64,000 nucleotides of DNA from Streptomyces roseoviridis (GCF_039535235.1 NZ_BAAAWU010000001.1:6141001-6205000), one strand, 5' to 3'. Numbered from the stretch's first letter, positions 41,974 to 52,459 are shown. Notes: generated from the sequence alone by a model not told the origin. A program made the numbers and translations.

Positions 41974-43148
41974 CGCCCCGCCGCCCGCGGCGCCGCGCCG
42001 CGGCCGCCGCGCTGCTCGCCGCCGCCTTCACCGTCCTGCCCGCGACCACCGCGCCCGCGTACGCCGACACCATCCGCGCCCGCCAGTGGGGCCTCGACGC
42101 CCTGCACACCAGCCGGGCCTGGCAGACGACCCGCGGCGAGGGCATCACGGTCGCCGTCCTCGACACCGGCGTCGACGCCACCCACCCCGACCTCGCCGGC
42201 TCCGTGCTGCCCGGGACCGACCTCGTCGGCTTCGGTGCCGGCCGCGGCGACCGCGCCTGGGCCCGCCACGGCACCGCGATGGCCGGCATCATCGCCGGAC
42301 ACGGCCACGGACCCGGCGGCCAGGACGGCGTCCTCGGCGTCGCCCCGAAGGTGCGGATCCTGCCCGTGCGGGTCATCCTCGAAGGCACCGACAAGGCCCG
42401 CGACAAGGCCCGCAAGACCCGCGGCACCGCCCTCGCCGAGGGCATCCGGTGGGCCACCGACCACGGCGCCGACGTCATCAACCTCTCCCTCGGCGACGAC
42501 TCCGAGTCCGCCCACCCCGACGCCGGCGAGGACGCCGCCGTGCAGTACGCCCTGGCCAAGGGCGTCTCCGTCGTCGCCTCCGCCGGCAACGGCGGCGAGA
42601 AGGGCGACCACATCTCCTTCCCGGCCGCCTACCCCGGTGTCATCGCCGTCACGGCCGTCGACCGCTGGGGCACCCGCGCGTCCTTCTCCACCAGCCGCTG
42701 GTACGCCACGGTCAGCGCCCCCGGCGTCGACATCGTCATCGCCGACCCGGACCGCCGCTACTACGAGGGCTGGGGCACGAGCGCCGCCGCCGCGTTCGTC
42801 TCCGGCGCCGTCGCCCTGGTCCGCGCCGCCCACCCCGACCTGACGCCGGCCCAGATCAAACGGCTCCTCATCGACACCGCCCGCAGCCGCCCCCAGGGCG
42901 GCCGCAGCGACGAGAAGGGGTACGGGACGGTCGACCCGGCCGCCGCCATCGAGGAGGGCGCCCGCCTGAAGGGCACCGACCTCAAGACCGTCGCCGCCGG
43001 CCACACCGCCCGCTACTTCGGCCCCGGCCCCCGGCCCGCCCCCGAGGAGACCCACCCCATCGGCCTGCTCGCCCCCCTCGCGGGCGGCGTCGGCGTCCTC
43101 TTCCTCGCCGCCGCCGTCGCTCTGTGGCGCGGCGGCCACCCGCGCTGA
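41970..43148 (+). CDS. S8 family serine peptidase, mycosin-like
   Basis: A 392-residue membrane-anchored subtilase. Signal peptide 1-32 (basic MTPRRPRRR, hydrophobic core, APAYA cleavage). Catalytic triad: Asp65 in VAVLDTGVDATHPD, His100 in RHGTAMAGIIAGHG, Ser271 in GWGTSAAAAFVSGAVAL; oxyanion Asn in ASAGNGGE near 207. A C-terminal helix (about 360-385, GLLAPLAGGVGVLFLAAAVAL) anchors it as in mycosins of type VII secretion. No esx/ecc genes are nearby. Start GTG overlaps the stop of the preceding membrane protein (GTGA), a translational coupling that suggests a substrate, adaptor or regulator relationship. Confidence 0.92.
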   Translation: MTPRRPRRRAAAAALLAAAFTVLPATTAPAYADTIRARQWGLDALHTSRAWQTTRGEGITVAVLDTGVDATHPDLAGSVLPGTDLVGFGAGRGDRAWARHGTAMAGIIAGHGHGPGGQDGVLGVAPKVRILPVRVILEGTDKARDKARKTRGTALAEGIRWATDHGADVINLSLGDDSESAHPDAGEDAAVQYALAKGVSVVASAGNGGEKGDHISFPAAYPGVIAVTAVDRWGTRASFSTSRWYATVSAPGVDIVIADPDRRYYEGWGTSAAAAFVSGAVALVRAAHPDLTPAQIKRLLIDTARSRPQGGRSDEKGYGTVDPAAAIEEGARLKGTDLKTVAAGHTARYFGPGPRPAPEETHPIGLLAPLAGGVGVLFLAAAVALWRGGHPR

Positions 43149-43178
43149 CCCAGGTCCGAGGACCCCAGGCCCGGCGGT

Positions 43179-43184
43179 TAGGCT
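43179..43184 (+). promoter_or_regulatory. -10 element of the sseB-family gene (leaderless)
   Basis: TAGGCT ends 6 nt before the GTG start at 43191 and no ribosome binding site intervenes. Confidence 0.55.
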
Positions 43185-43190
43185 CGGTGC

Positions 43191-43925
43191 GTGGCGCTCA
43201 AGAACATCCCCGACCCCGGTTTCTCCGACGACGACGGCACCGCCGACCCGCGGCTCGCGGCGGCGCTCGCCGCGTGGGCCGAGGACCGCACCGCGCACGG
43301 GCCCGTGCTCGAAGCCCTCCGGGAGGCCCGGCTGCTCGTGCCCGTCGTCGCGGTCCTCGGCGAGGTCGAGGTCGATCCCGTCACGGGCCTGCGCCAGGAG
43401 AAGACCAGCGACATGGCCGTGCCCACGCTGACCGCCGGGGACCGGCGCGCGCTGCCCGCCTTCACCTCGATCGCGTCGCTCGCCCTGTGGGACCCCGCCG
43501 CCCGGCCCGTCGCCGTCCCGCTGCGGCAGGCGCTCGCCGCCCTCGTCCACGAGAAGGCCGACACCCTCGTCCTCGACCTGGCCGGCCCGGTGCCGTACCA
43601 GATCACCGGTTCCGCGCTGCTCGCGCTCGCCGAGGGCCGCAGCAGTGCGGACCCCCTGGACGACCCGGCGGTACGGGACGCGGTGCGCGGCGCGGTCGCC
43701 GCCGAGCCGGCCGTCCTGCGCGCCCACCTGGGCCCCGGCGCCGCCGACGGCACCCTCGCCCTGGTGCTCGCCGAGGACGCCGCTCCCGCCGAGGCCGCCC
43801 AGCGGGTGGCCCGGCGGCTCGCGGCCGACGAAACACTGAGGGCCCGCCTGGTGCGCGGCCTCGACCTGGCACTGCTGCCGGCCTCGGCCACGCCTCCCGG
43901 CGAGCCCTTCTACGTCAAGAACTAG
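43191..43925 (+). CDS. SseB family protein
   Basis: A 244-residue protein with an SseB N-terminal domain (about 20-130: RLAAALAAWAEDRTAHGPVL, LLVPVVAVLGEVEVDP, ALPAFTSIASLALWDPAARP) and a C-terminal region ending LPASATPPGEPFYVKN. E. coli SseB enhances serine sensitivity; the biochemical role is unknown. GTG start is supported by the leaderless promoter; the start also marks the first residue of conserved sequence (MALKNIPDPGFSDDDGTADP). Convergent with the DUF1844 gene across a terminator. Confidence 0.85.
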   Translation: MALKNIPDPGFSDDDGTADPRLAAALAAWAEDRTAHGPVLEALREARLLVPVVAVLGEVEVDPVTGLRQEKTSDMAVPTLTAGDRRALPAFTSIASLALWDPAARPVAVPLRQALAALVHEKADTLVLDLAGPVPYQITGSALLALAEGRSSADPLDDPAVRDAVRGAVAAEPAVLRAHLGPGAADGTLALVLAEDAAPAEAAQRVARRLAADETLRARLVRGLDLALLPASATPPGEPFYVKN

Positions 43926-43926
43926 T

Positions 43927-43962
43927 GGTACGGGGGGCGGTCCTGTGGGCGCCCCCCGTACC
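43927..43962. terminator. Bidirectional terminator between sseB-type and DUF1844 genes
   Basis: GGTACGGGGGGCG (43927-43939) pairs perfectly with 43950-43962 around a 10-nt loop, directly after the SseB stop and 9 bp before the DUF1844 stop on the other strand. Confidence 0.8.
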
Positions 43963-43970
43963 GCGGCCGG

Positions 43971-44357
43971 CTAGCCGTACACCGGGCCGGTGTACTTCTC
44001 GCCCGGGCCCTGGCCCGGCTCGTCCGGGACGACGGAGGCCTCGCGGAAGGCCAGCTGCAGGGACTTCAGGCCGTCCCGCAGCGGCGCCGCGTGGAAGGAG
44101 GAGATCTCCGTCGCGCCGCCGTCGAGCAGGCCCGCCAGGGCGTGGATCAGCTTGCGGGCCTCGTCGAGGTCCTTGTGCTCGTCGCCCTCCTCGGTGAGTC
44201 CGAGCTTCACCGCGGCGGCGCTCATCAGGTTGACGGCGACCGTCACGATCACCTCGACCGCCGGGACCTCGGCGATGTCGCGGGTCATGGCGGCGAAGTC
44301 GGGAGCTTCCTGGGAAGCGGAGGAGTCCGTGGACTCGTGCTGGGGCGTCTCGCTCAT
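43971..44357 (-). CDS. DUF1844 domain-containing protein
   Basis: A 128-residue protein with the DUF1844 core (DFAAMTRDIAEVPAVEVIVT, LMSAAAVKLGLTEEG, DLDEARKLIHALAGLLDGG), a short helical cytosolic fold, and an acidic Pro/Gly tail. Function unknown; in actinobacteria it is conserved next to infC. ATG at 44357 is 7 nt after the minus-strand -10 TATCGT (44365-44370), so it is probably leaderless. Divergent from the infC promoter. Confidence 0.85.
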   Translation of the reverse strand: MSETPQHESTDSSASQEAPDFAAMTRDIAEVPAVEVIVTVAVNLMSAAAVKLGLTEEGDEHKDLDEARKLIHALAGLLDGGATEISSFHAAPLRDGLKSLQLAFREASVVPDEPGQGPGEKYTGPVYG

Positions 44358-44364
44358 GCCCCAC

Positions 44365-44370
44365 ACGATA
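44365..44370 (-). promoter_or_regulatory. -10 element of the DUF1844 gene (leaderless)
   Basis: TATCGT on the minus strand, 7 nt before the ATG, no ribosome binding site. Confidence 0.5.
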
Positions 44371-44407
44371 TGCGGACCTACGGTTCGCGCCGACCGGCGG
44401 GTCCTGC

Positions 44408-44413
44408 TAACCT
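44408..44413 (+). promoter_or_regulatory. -10 element of the infC operon
   Basis: TAACCT, giving a start near 44420 and a leader of about 290 nt before infC. The -35 is not clear. Confidence 0.4.
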
Positions 44414-44517
44414 TGTGTAACGACCGGCCGGACACCTATGTGCCCGGCCCACAAGTGGAGGCTCCGACTTCCCACCTTGCCGCCCTCGCGGGCGGCGGGT
44501 CACCGGTCAGGTGGTCA

Positions 44518-44628
44518 CCATCGTTCCGTACGGACGATGGAGCCGCCCGATGTTGCGCCCCGCGGTTGACCGCGGCGGTGCTCCGGTTTTCCGTGGAGCC
44601 CCGCCTGTGTCCCGTCGGGGCATTTTTT
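44518..44628 (+). promoter_or_regulatory. infC leader with terminator/antiterminator-like structure
   Basis: The gap 44358-44713 holds this leader. Hairpins: CCATCG-(T)-TCCG-TA-CGGA-CGATGG (44518-44540) and CCGCGGT-TG-ACCGCGG (44560-44575). An intrinsic terminator follows: GCCCCG (44598-44603), CGGGGC (44616-44621), then T6 at 44623-44628. Its left arm overlaps GGAGC (44595-44599), which can instead pair with GCTCC (44580-44584), so the terminator and this alternative stem exclude each other. This is the layout of transcription attenuation, as known for L20- or IF3-controlled operons; the ligand is not known here. Confidence 0.6.
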
Positions 44629-44713
44629 CGTGCGCCGCTCGGTTGGTCTCGACAGTTCTACCGTGTACGTGTCCGTCCGCCAGGCGGTCGCGTGGTGCTA
44701 CCGAGGAGGATCC

Positions 44714-45367
44714 ATCAGCGCCGAGCCCCGCATCAACGAGCGGATTCGCGTTCCCGAGGTGCGTCTTGTCGGCCCCAGCGGCGAGCAGGTGGGCATCGTC
44801 CCGCTTGCCAAGGCCCTGGAGCTCGCGCAGGAGTACGACCTCGATCTGGTTGAGGTCGCGGCGAACGCCCGTCCGCCCGTGTGCAAGCTCATGGACTACG
44901 GGAAGTTCAAGTACGAGTCGGCCATGAAGGCCCGTGAGGCGCGCAAGAACCAGGCGCACACGGTCATCAAGGAGATGAAGCTCCGGCCGAAGATCGACCC
45001 GCACGACTATGACACCAAGAAGGGTCACGTCGTCCGGTTCCTCAAGCAGGGTGACAAGGTCAAGATCACGATCATGTTCCGTGGTCGTGAGCAGTCCCGG
45101 CCGGAGCTCGGCTACCGACTGCTGCAGCGCCTCGCGGAGGACGTTCAGGAGCTTGGCTTCATCGAGTCCAACCCGAAGCAGGACGGCCGGAACATGATCA
45201 TGGTTCTCGGTCCGCACAAGAAGAAGACCGAGGCCATGGCCGAGGCCCGCGAGGCCCAGGCCGCGCGCAAGGCCGAGCGCCAGGGCGGTTCGTCCGAGGC
45301 GCCCGCCGAACAGGCCCCGGCCGAGCAGGCTCCGGCCGACGCGTCGGCCGAGAACCCCGAGGCGTGA
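44714..45367 (+). CDS. infC: Translation initiation factor IF-3 (ATC start)
   Basis: A 217-residue IF-3: N-domain (SAEPRINERIRVPEVRLV to about 75), linker rich in Lys/Ala, C-domain (KLRPKIDPHDYDTKKGHVVR, FLKQGDKVKITIMFRGREQ) and an acidic Ala/Glu/Pro tail of about 40 residues not found in E. coli. The start is placed at ATC 44714: AGGAGG at 44704-44709 is 4 nt upstream and the conserved IF-3 N-terminus starts there. In-frame GTGs lie further up (for example 44663) but in leader sequence. Use of a rare start codon is a known way for IF-3 to repress its own synthesis. Operon with rpmI and rplT. Confidence 0.93.
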   Translation: MSAEPRINERIRVPEVRLVGPSGEQVGIVPLAKALELAQEYDLDLVEVAANARPPVCKLMDYGKFKYESAMKAREARKNQAHTVIKEMKLRPKIDPHDYDTKKGHVVRFLKQGDKVKITIMFRGREQSRPELGYRLLQRLAEDVQELGFIESNPKQDGRNMIMVLGPHKKKTEAMAEAREAQAARKAERQGGSSEAPAEQAPAEQAPADASAENPEA

Positions 45368-45373
45368 TCCCGC

Positions 45374-45395
45374 GGGGCTGCCCCAGGGCAGCCCC
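45374..45395 (+). terminator. Intergenic hairpin between infC and rpmI
   Basis: GGGGCTGCCC-CA-GGGCAGCCCC, a perfect 10-bp stem with no U-run, 7 nt after the infC stop. It may be a processing or attenuation point that lets ribosomal protein levels differ from IF-3. Confidence 0.5.
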
Positions 45396-45490
45396 AGGGT
45401 TCCGCCCCGGAACACCACACAAGATCTGACGCTCCCAGTCGTCCGGTGCCCGCACCGGGGGAGCGCCACTGACGAGGAGATAACGGCGCT

Positions 45491-45685
45491 ATGCCGAAGA
45501 ACAAGACGCACTCCGGTGCCAAGAAGCGCTTCAAGGTCACCGGCTCCGGCAAGATCCTGCGCGAGCGCGCCGGCAAGCGCCACCTGCTCGAGCACAAGTC
45601 GTCCAAGCTCACGCGTCGCCTCACCGGCAACGCCGAGATGGCCCCGGGTGACTCCGCCAAGATCAAGAAGATGCTGGGCATCTGA
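45491..45685 (+). CDS. rpmI: 50S ribosomal protein L35
   Basis: A 64-residue basic protein: MPKNKTHSGAKKRFKVTGSG at the start and HLLEHKSSKLTRRLTGNAEM typical of L35. GAGGAG lies before the ATG. Second gene of the infC-rpmI-rplT operon. Confidence 0.97.
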   Translation: MPKNKTHSGAKKRFKVTGSGKILRERAGKRHLLEHKSSKLTRRLTGNAEMAPGDSAKIKKMLGI

Positions 45686-45791
45686 CCTGATCTCCCGCCC
45701 TCGGCGACGAGGGCATCCGGCACAGACCGGGACCCATCCGATTTCCGGGTCGTGTGAGGACCACCACGACCCCGCTACAAGGAGTTAAGAA

Positions 45792-46178
45792 GTGGCACGC
45801 GTCAAGCGGGCAGTCAACGCCCACAAGAAGCGCCGGGCGATCCTCGAGCAGGCCTCCGGCTACCGCGGTCAGCGTTCGCGCCTGTACCGCAAGGCCAAGG
45901 AGCAGGTCACCCACTCGCTGGTCTACAACTACAACGACCGCAAGAAGCGCAAGGGCGACTTCCGTCAGCTGTGGATCCAGCGCATCAACGCCGCTGCCCG
46001 CCTGAACGGCATGACGTACAACCGCCTCATCCAGGGTCTGAAGGCCGCCAACATCGAGGTGGACCGCAAGATCCTCGCCGAGCTGGCCGTCAACGACGCG
46101 GGTGCGTTCGCCGCGCTGGTCGAGGTCGCGCAGAAGGCCCTCCCGGCCGACGTCAACGCCCCGAAGGCCGCCGCCTGA
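45792..46178 (+). CDS. rplT: 50S ribosomal protein L20
   Basis: A 128-residue, strongly basic protein with the L20 signature (ARVKRAVNAHKKRRAILEQA, GYRGQRSRLYRKAKEQV, NDRKKRKGDFRQLWIQRIN). GTG start 10 nt after AAGGAG. It is essential early in 50S assembly and in other bacteria is the autorepressor of this operon by binding leader RNA; the 290-nt leader here makes that plausible. A terminator follows. Confidence 0.97.
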   Translation: MARVKRAVNAHKKRRAILEQASGYRGQRSRLYRKAKEQVTHSLVYNYNDRKKRKGDFRQLWIQRINAAARLNGMTYNRLIQGLKAANIEVDRKILAELAVNDAGAFAALVEVAQKALPADVNAPKAAA

Positions 46179-46202
46179 TCTTCCAGGCCGCAGCACTTCT
46201 GC

Positions 46203-46235
46203 CCGGACCCGCAGGCCCCGCGCCTGCGGGTCCGG
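46203..46235 (+). terminator. Terminator of the infC-rpmI-rplT operon
   Basis: CCGGACCCGCAGGC (46203-46216) and its complement (46222-46235), 14-bp perfect stem with a 5-nt loop. Confidence 0.75.
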
Positions 46236-46325
46236 CGCGTTGACCGCCGTTTCCGCTTCCGCTTCCGCCGCCGTTTCACCGCCGTACCCCCGTCGGGCCG
46301 AGCAGAGTCAGAGAGCCGCAGGCAC

Positions 46326-47163
<838 letters not shown>

Positions 47164-47165
<2 letters not shown>

Positions 47166-47208
47166 GGGGCTCCCTCGGGCCCCACCGGGGCCCCTCGCCT
47201 AGTAGGGT
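47164..47208 (+). promoter_or_regulatory. Terminator-like repeat and -10 element before the histidine kinase gene
   Basis: GAGGGGC (47164-47170) pairs with GCCCCTC (47190-47196), and inside it GGGCCCC pairs with GGGGCCC (47177-47193). TAGGGT (47203-47208) follows as a candidate -10, with GGAGGGG before the kinase ATG. Confidence 0.4.
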
Positions 47209-47246
47209 GACGGACTGGGGCCCACTGCGGTACACGGAGGGGTGGG

Positions 47247-48596
<1,350 letters not shown>

Positions 48597-48707
48597 GCCT
48601 TCGCCGAGACCCCGCCGCGTCCCCGCGGACGTCTCACCAGGCGAGAACATACGAGCTCAGGAGCCGCCCGGGCCGCCCACGGGCTCAATCGCGTCCCCTC
48701 ACCCCGT

Positions 48708-48713
48708 TAGACT
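48708..48713 (+). promoter_or_regulatory. -10 element of pheST
   Basis: TAGACT, implying a leader of about 65 nt before pheS. No T-box or leader peptide with phenylalanine codons is visible. Confidence 0.4.
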
Positions 48714-48785
48714 CGTCCTTTGGCACGTTTGCGCCCTTGACGTCGAGCGGGGCCGCCCAGCCAGCCAACGGAAGCACGGGAAGAG

Positions 48786-49913
48786 ATGTCGGCACCCAAT
48801 AAGTCGTACGACCCGGTCGAGGTCGAGGCCTTGAAACCGGAAGAGATCGAGCGCATGCGGGACGAGGCGCTCGCCGCCTTCGCCGCCGCAGGCGACCTCG
48901 ACGCGCTCGCCCACGCGAAGACCGCGCACACCGGCGGCACCTCGCCGCTGGCGCTCGCCAACCGCGAGATCGGCGCCCTGCCCCCGCAGGCCAAGGCCGC
49001 GGCCGGCAAGCTCGTGGGCCAGGCCCGCGGCGTCGTCTCCAAGGCACTGGCCGCCCGTCAGGCCGAACTGGAGGCCGAGCGCGACGCCCGTGTCCTCGTC
49101 GAGGAGGCCGTCGACGTCACCCTGCCGTACGACCGCGTCCCGGCCGGTGCCCGCCACCCGCTGACCACCCTCATGGAGCGCGTCTCCGACGTCTTCGTCT
49201 CCATGGGCTACGAGGTCGCCGAGGGCCCCGAGGTCGAGGCCGAGTGGTTCAACTTCGACGCCCTCAACTTCGTACCGGACCACCCGGCACGGCAGATGCA
49301 GGACACCTTCTTCGTCCAGGGCCCCGAGGGCACCAGCGGCGACGAGTCCGGCGTCGTGCTCCGCACCCACACCTCGCCGGTGCAGGCCCGCACCCTCATC
49401 GACCGGGAGCCCCCGGTCTACGTGGTGTGCCCCGGCCGCGTCTACCGCACCGACGAGCTCGACGCCACGCACACCCCGGTCTTCCACCAGATCGAGCTGC
49501 TGGCCGTCGACGAGGGCCTCACCATGGCCGACCTCAAGGGCACCCTGGACCACATGGTCCAGGCGCTCTTCGGTCCGGACATGAAGACCCGGCTGCGCCC
49601 GAACTTCTTCCCCTTCACCGAGCCGTCCGCCGAGATGGACATGCTCTGCTACGTCTGCCGCGGCGAGTCCGTCGGCAACCCGGAGCGTCCCTGCCGCACC
49701 TGCGGCAGCGAGGGCTGGATCGAGCTCGGCGGCTGCGGCATGGTCAACCCGAAGGTGCTCGTCGCCTGCGGTGTGGACCCCGAGAAGTACAGCGGATTCG
49801 CCTTCGGGTTCGGCATCGAGCGGATGCTGATGTTCCGCCACAACGTGGAAGACATGCGAGACATGGTCGAGGGTGACGTCCGGTTCACCCGGCCGTTCGG
49901 GATGGAGATCTGA
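48786..49913 (+). CDS. pheS: Phenylalanine--tRNA ligase alpha subunit
   Basis: A 375-residue catalytic alpha subunit. Coiled-coil N-terminus (1-100), then class II motifs: GYEVAEGPEVEAEWFNFDAL, motif 2 GRVYRTDELDATHTPVFHQI, and motif 3 GFGIERMLMFRHNV. A CxxC...CxxC insertion (CYVCRGE, CRTCGS, near residues 285-305) could bind zinc. GGGAAGAG precedes the ATG. The last base of its stop codon is the first base of the pheT ATG (TGATG). Confidence 0.96.
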   Translation: MSAPNKSYDPVEVEALKPEEIERMRDEALAAFAAAGDLDALAHAKTAHTGGTSPLALANREIGALPPQAKAAAGKLVGQARGVVSKALAARQAELEAERDARVLVEEAVDVTLPYDRVPAGARHPLTTLMERVSDVFVSMGYEVAEGPEVEAEWFNFDALNFVPDHPARQMQDTFFVQGPEGTSGDESGVVLRTHTSPVQARTLIDREPPVYVVCPGRVYRTDELDATHTPVFHQIELLAVDEGLTMADLKGTLDHMVQALFGPDMKTRLRPNFFPFTEPSAEMDMLCYVCRGESVGNPERPCRTCGSEGWIELGGCGMVNPKVLVACGVDPEKYSGFAFGFGIERMLMFRHNVEDMRDMVEGDVRFTRPFGMEI

Positions 49914-52444
49914 TGCGGGTCCCGCTTTCCTGGCTGCGGGAGTACGTCGACCTGCCGGCGACGGAGACCGGCCGTGACGTACAGGCCAAGCTCGTCTCGG
50001 CGGGGCTCGAGGTCGAGACCGTCGAGCAGCTCGGCGCGGGCCTCACCGGCCCGCTGGTGGTCGGCAAGGTCCTCACCATCGAGGAGCTGACCGAGTTCAA
50101 GAAGCCGATCCGCTTCTGCACCGTCGACGTCGGACAGGCCAACGGCACCGGCGAGCCGCAGGAGATCATCTGCGGCGCCCGGAACTTCGCCGAGGGCGAC
50201 AAGGTCGTCGTGGCCCTGCCCGGCGCCGTGCTGCCCGGCGACTTCCGGATCGCCGAGCGCAAGACGTACGGCCGGGTCTCCCGCGGCATGATCTGCTCGG
50301 GCGACGAGCTCGGCATGGGCGACGACGGCTCGCACGGCATCATCGTGCTGCCGCCGGAGCACGAGGTCGGCACCGACGCCACGGTCCTCCTGGAGCTGTA
50401 CGACGAGGTCCTCGACATCGCCGTCACCCCGGACCGCGGCTACTGCCTGTCCATGCGCGGCGTCGCCCGCGAGACCGCCATCGCCTACGGCCTGCCGCTG
50501 CGCGACCCGGCGCTCCTCGACGTGCCCGCCCCGAACGCGTACGGCTACCCGGTCCGGGTCGCCGACCCGATCGGCTGCGACCGCTTCACCGCGCGCACCG
50601 TCGTCGGCCTCGACCCCGAGGCCCGCAGCCCGATCTGGCTCCAGCGCCGCCTGCAGAAGGCCGGCATGCGCCCGATCTCGCTCGCCGTCGACGTCACCAA
50701 CTACGTGATGCTCGAGCTCGGCCAGCCGCTGCACGCCTACGACCGCACCCGGCTCGACGGCCCCATCGGGGTCCGCCGCGCCGAGGCCGGCGAGAAGATC
50801 ACCACCCTCGACGGCACGGTGCGCGTCCTGGACGCCGAGGACCTGGTCATCACCGACAACCGCGGGCCCATCGGCATCGCGGGCGTCATGGGCGGCGCCA
50901 ACACCGAGATCGCCGACCCGACGACCGACCCCGAGACCGGCATCGTCTCCGGCACCACCGAGGTCGTCGTCGAGGCCGCGCACTTCGACGCGATCTCGAT
51001 CGCGCGCACCGCGCGCCGGCACAAGCTGTCCTCCGAGGCGTCCAAGCGCTTCGAGCGCGGCGTCGACCCGCAGGCCGCGGCCGCGGCCGCGCAGCGCACG
51101 GTCGACCTGCTCGTGCTCCTCGCGGGCGGCACCGCCGAGGCCGGCGTCACCGAGGTCATCGCCCCGTCCGCGCCGCGCACCATCGCCATGCCGGCGAACC
51201 ACCCGGACAAGGTGGCCGGTGTGGACTACGGCCGCGAGACCGTCGTCCGCCGCCTCCAGGAGGTCGGCTGCGACGTCTACGGCCAGGACGAGCTCGTCGT
51301 CACCGTGCCCTCGTGGCGCCCCGACCTGAACGAGCCGAACGACCTCGCCGAGGAGGTCATCCGTCTCGAGGGCTACGAGAACCTGCCCTCCACGCTGCCC
51401 AAGCCCCCCGCGGGCCGCGGCCTCACCGAGCGCCAGCGCACCCACCGCCGGGTGGGCCGGGCCCTGGCCGGCGCCGGTTACGTCGAGGCGCTGAACTACC
51501 CCTTCATCGGCGAGCAGGTCTTCGACCAGCTCGGCCTGGACGCCGACGACGCCCGCCGCCGAGTCGTGAAGCTGGTCAACCCGCTCTCCGACGAGGAGCC
51601 CGCCCTTCGCACGACGCTGCTGCCGGGGCTGCTCGGCGCGCTGCGCCGCAACGACGGTCGCGGCAGCCACGACCTGGCGCTCTTCGAGACCGGTCTGGTC
51701 TTCCGGCCGACCGAAGGACAGCCGGGCGTCGCCGTCCGTCTGCCCGTCGACCGCCGCCCCGGCGACGAGGAGATCGCCCGCGTCAACGCCGCGCTGCCCG
51801 CGCAGCCGCGCCGCGCGGCCGTCGTCCTCGCCGGTGCCCGCGAGCAGGCCGGCTGGTGGGGCAAGGGCCGCCCGTCCGACTGGGCCGACGCGATCCAGGC
51901 GGCGCGGATCGTGGCCGCCGAGTTCGGTGCGGAGCTGGTGGTCGACGCCGACCAGCACGCCCCGTGGCACCCGGGCCGCTGCGCCTCCTTCCAGGTCGTG
52001 ATCGACGGGGAGCTGACCCTCGCCGGCCACGGCGGCGAGCTCCACCCGCGCGTCGTCAAGGCCCTCGGCCTGCCGGCCCGCACCTGCGCCATGGAGCTCG
52101 ACCTGGACGTCCTGGAGCGCGCGAGCGAGGGCCCCGTCAAGGCCCCGCGCATCTCCGCCTTCCCGGTCGCCACCCAGGACGTCGCCCTGGTCGTCGACCA
52201 GGACGTGCCGTCGGCGGCGGTGGAGTACTACCTGGCCGGCGGCGCGGGTGAACTCCTGGAGTCCATCCGTCTGTTCGACGTCTACACCGGCGACCAGATC
52301 GGCGAGGGCAAGAAGTCCCTGGCCTACGCCCTCCGCTTCCGCGCCCCCGACCGCACCCTGACCGTCGACGAGGCCACCGCGGCCCGCGACGCCGCGGTCG
52401 CCCTGGCCGCGGAACACACGGGCGCGGTGCTCCGCGGCGCCTGA
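49913..52444 (+). CDS. pheT: Phenylalanine--tRNA ligase beta subunit
   Basis: A 843-residue beta subunit. Order: start MRVPLSWLREYVDLP, tRNA-binding OB domain (about 45-155, ICGARNFAEGDKVVVALPGA), B3/B4 editing region (RRHKLSSEASKRFERGVDPQ), B5 domain (about 415-490), catalytic-like core (NDLAEEVIRLEGYENLPSTL) and the C-terminal FDX-ACB anticodon-binding domain (PRISAFPVATQDVALVVDQD, about 750-843). Length fits the family. Coupled to pheS by a one-base overlap. A very strong terminator follows. Confidence 0.96.
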   Translation: MRVPLSWLREYVDLPATETGRDVQAKLVSAGLEVETVEQLGAGLTGPLVVGKVLTIEELTEFKKPIRFCTVDVGQANGTGEPQEIICGARNFAEGDKVVVALPGAVLPGDFRIAERKTYGRVSRGMICSGDELGMGDDGSHGIIVLPPEHEVGTDATVLLELYDEVLDIAVTPDRGYCLSMRGVARETAIAYGLPLRDPALLDVPAPNAYGYPVRVADPIGCDRFTARTVVGLDPEARSPIWLQRRLQKAGMRPISLAVDVTNYVMLELGQPLHAYDRTRLDGPIGVRRAEAGEKITTLDGTVRVLDAEDLVITDNRGPIGIAGVMGGANTEIADPTTDPETGIVSGTTEVVVEAAHFDAISIARTARRHKLSSEASKRFERGVDPQAAAAAAQRTVDLLVLLAGGTAEAGVTEVIAPSAPRTIAMPANHPDKVAGVDYGRETVVRRLQEVGCDVYGQDELVVTVPSWRPDLNEPNDLAEEVIRLEGYENLPSTLPKPPAGRGLTERQRTHRRVGRALAGAGYVEALNYPFIGEQVFDQLGLDADDARRRVVKLVNPLSDEEPALRTTLLPGLLGALRRNDGRGSHDLALFETGLVFRPTEGQPGVAVRLPVDRRPGDEEIARVNAALPAQPRRAAVVLAGAREQAGWWGKGRPSDWADAIQAARIVAAEFGAELVVDADQHAPWHPGRCASFQVVIDGELTLAGHGGELHPRVVKALGLPARTCAMELDLDVLERASEGPVKAPRISAFPVATQDVALVVDQDVPSAAVEYYLAGGAGELLESIRLFDVYTGDQIGEGKKSLAYALRFRAPDRTLTVDEATAARDAAVALAAEHTGAVLRGA

Positions 52445-52459
52445 CGGCCCGTCCGCACA

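Noticed and set aside
41970..43148. Type VII secretion locus inferred from the mycosin-like protease
   Set aside because: No EsxA/B, EccC or other ESX components are present in the window, so only the protease family is claimed.
44630..44713. IF-3 beginning at an upstream in-frame codon
   Set aside because: Sequence before 44714 is leader-like with no ribosome binding site near those codons, while ATC 44714 has AGGAGG at good spacing.
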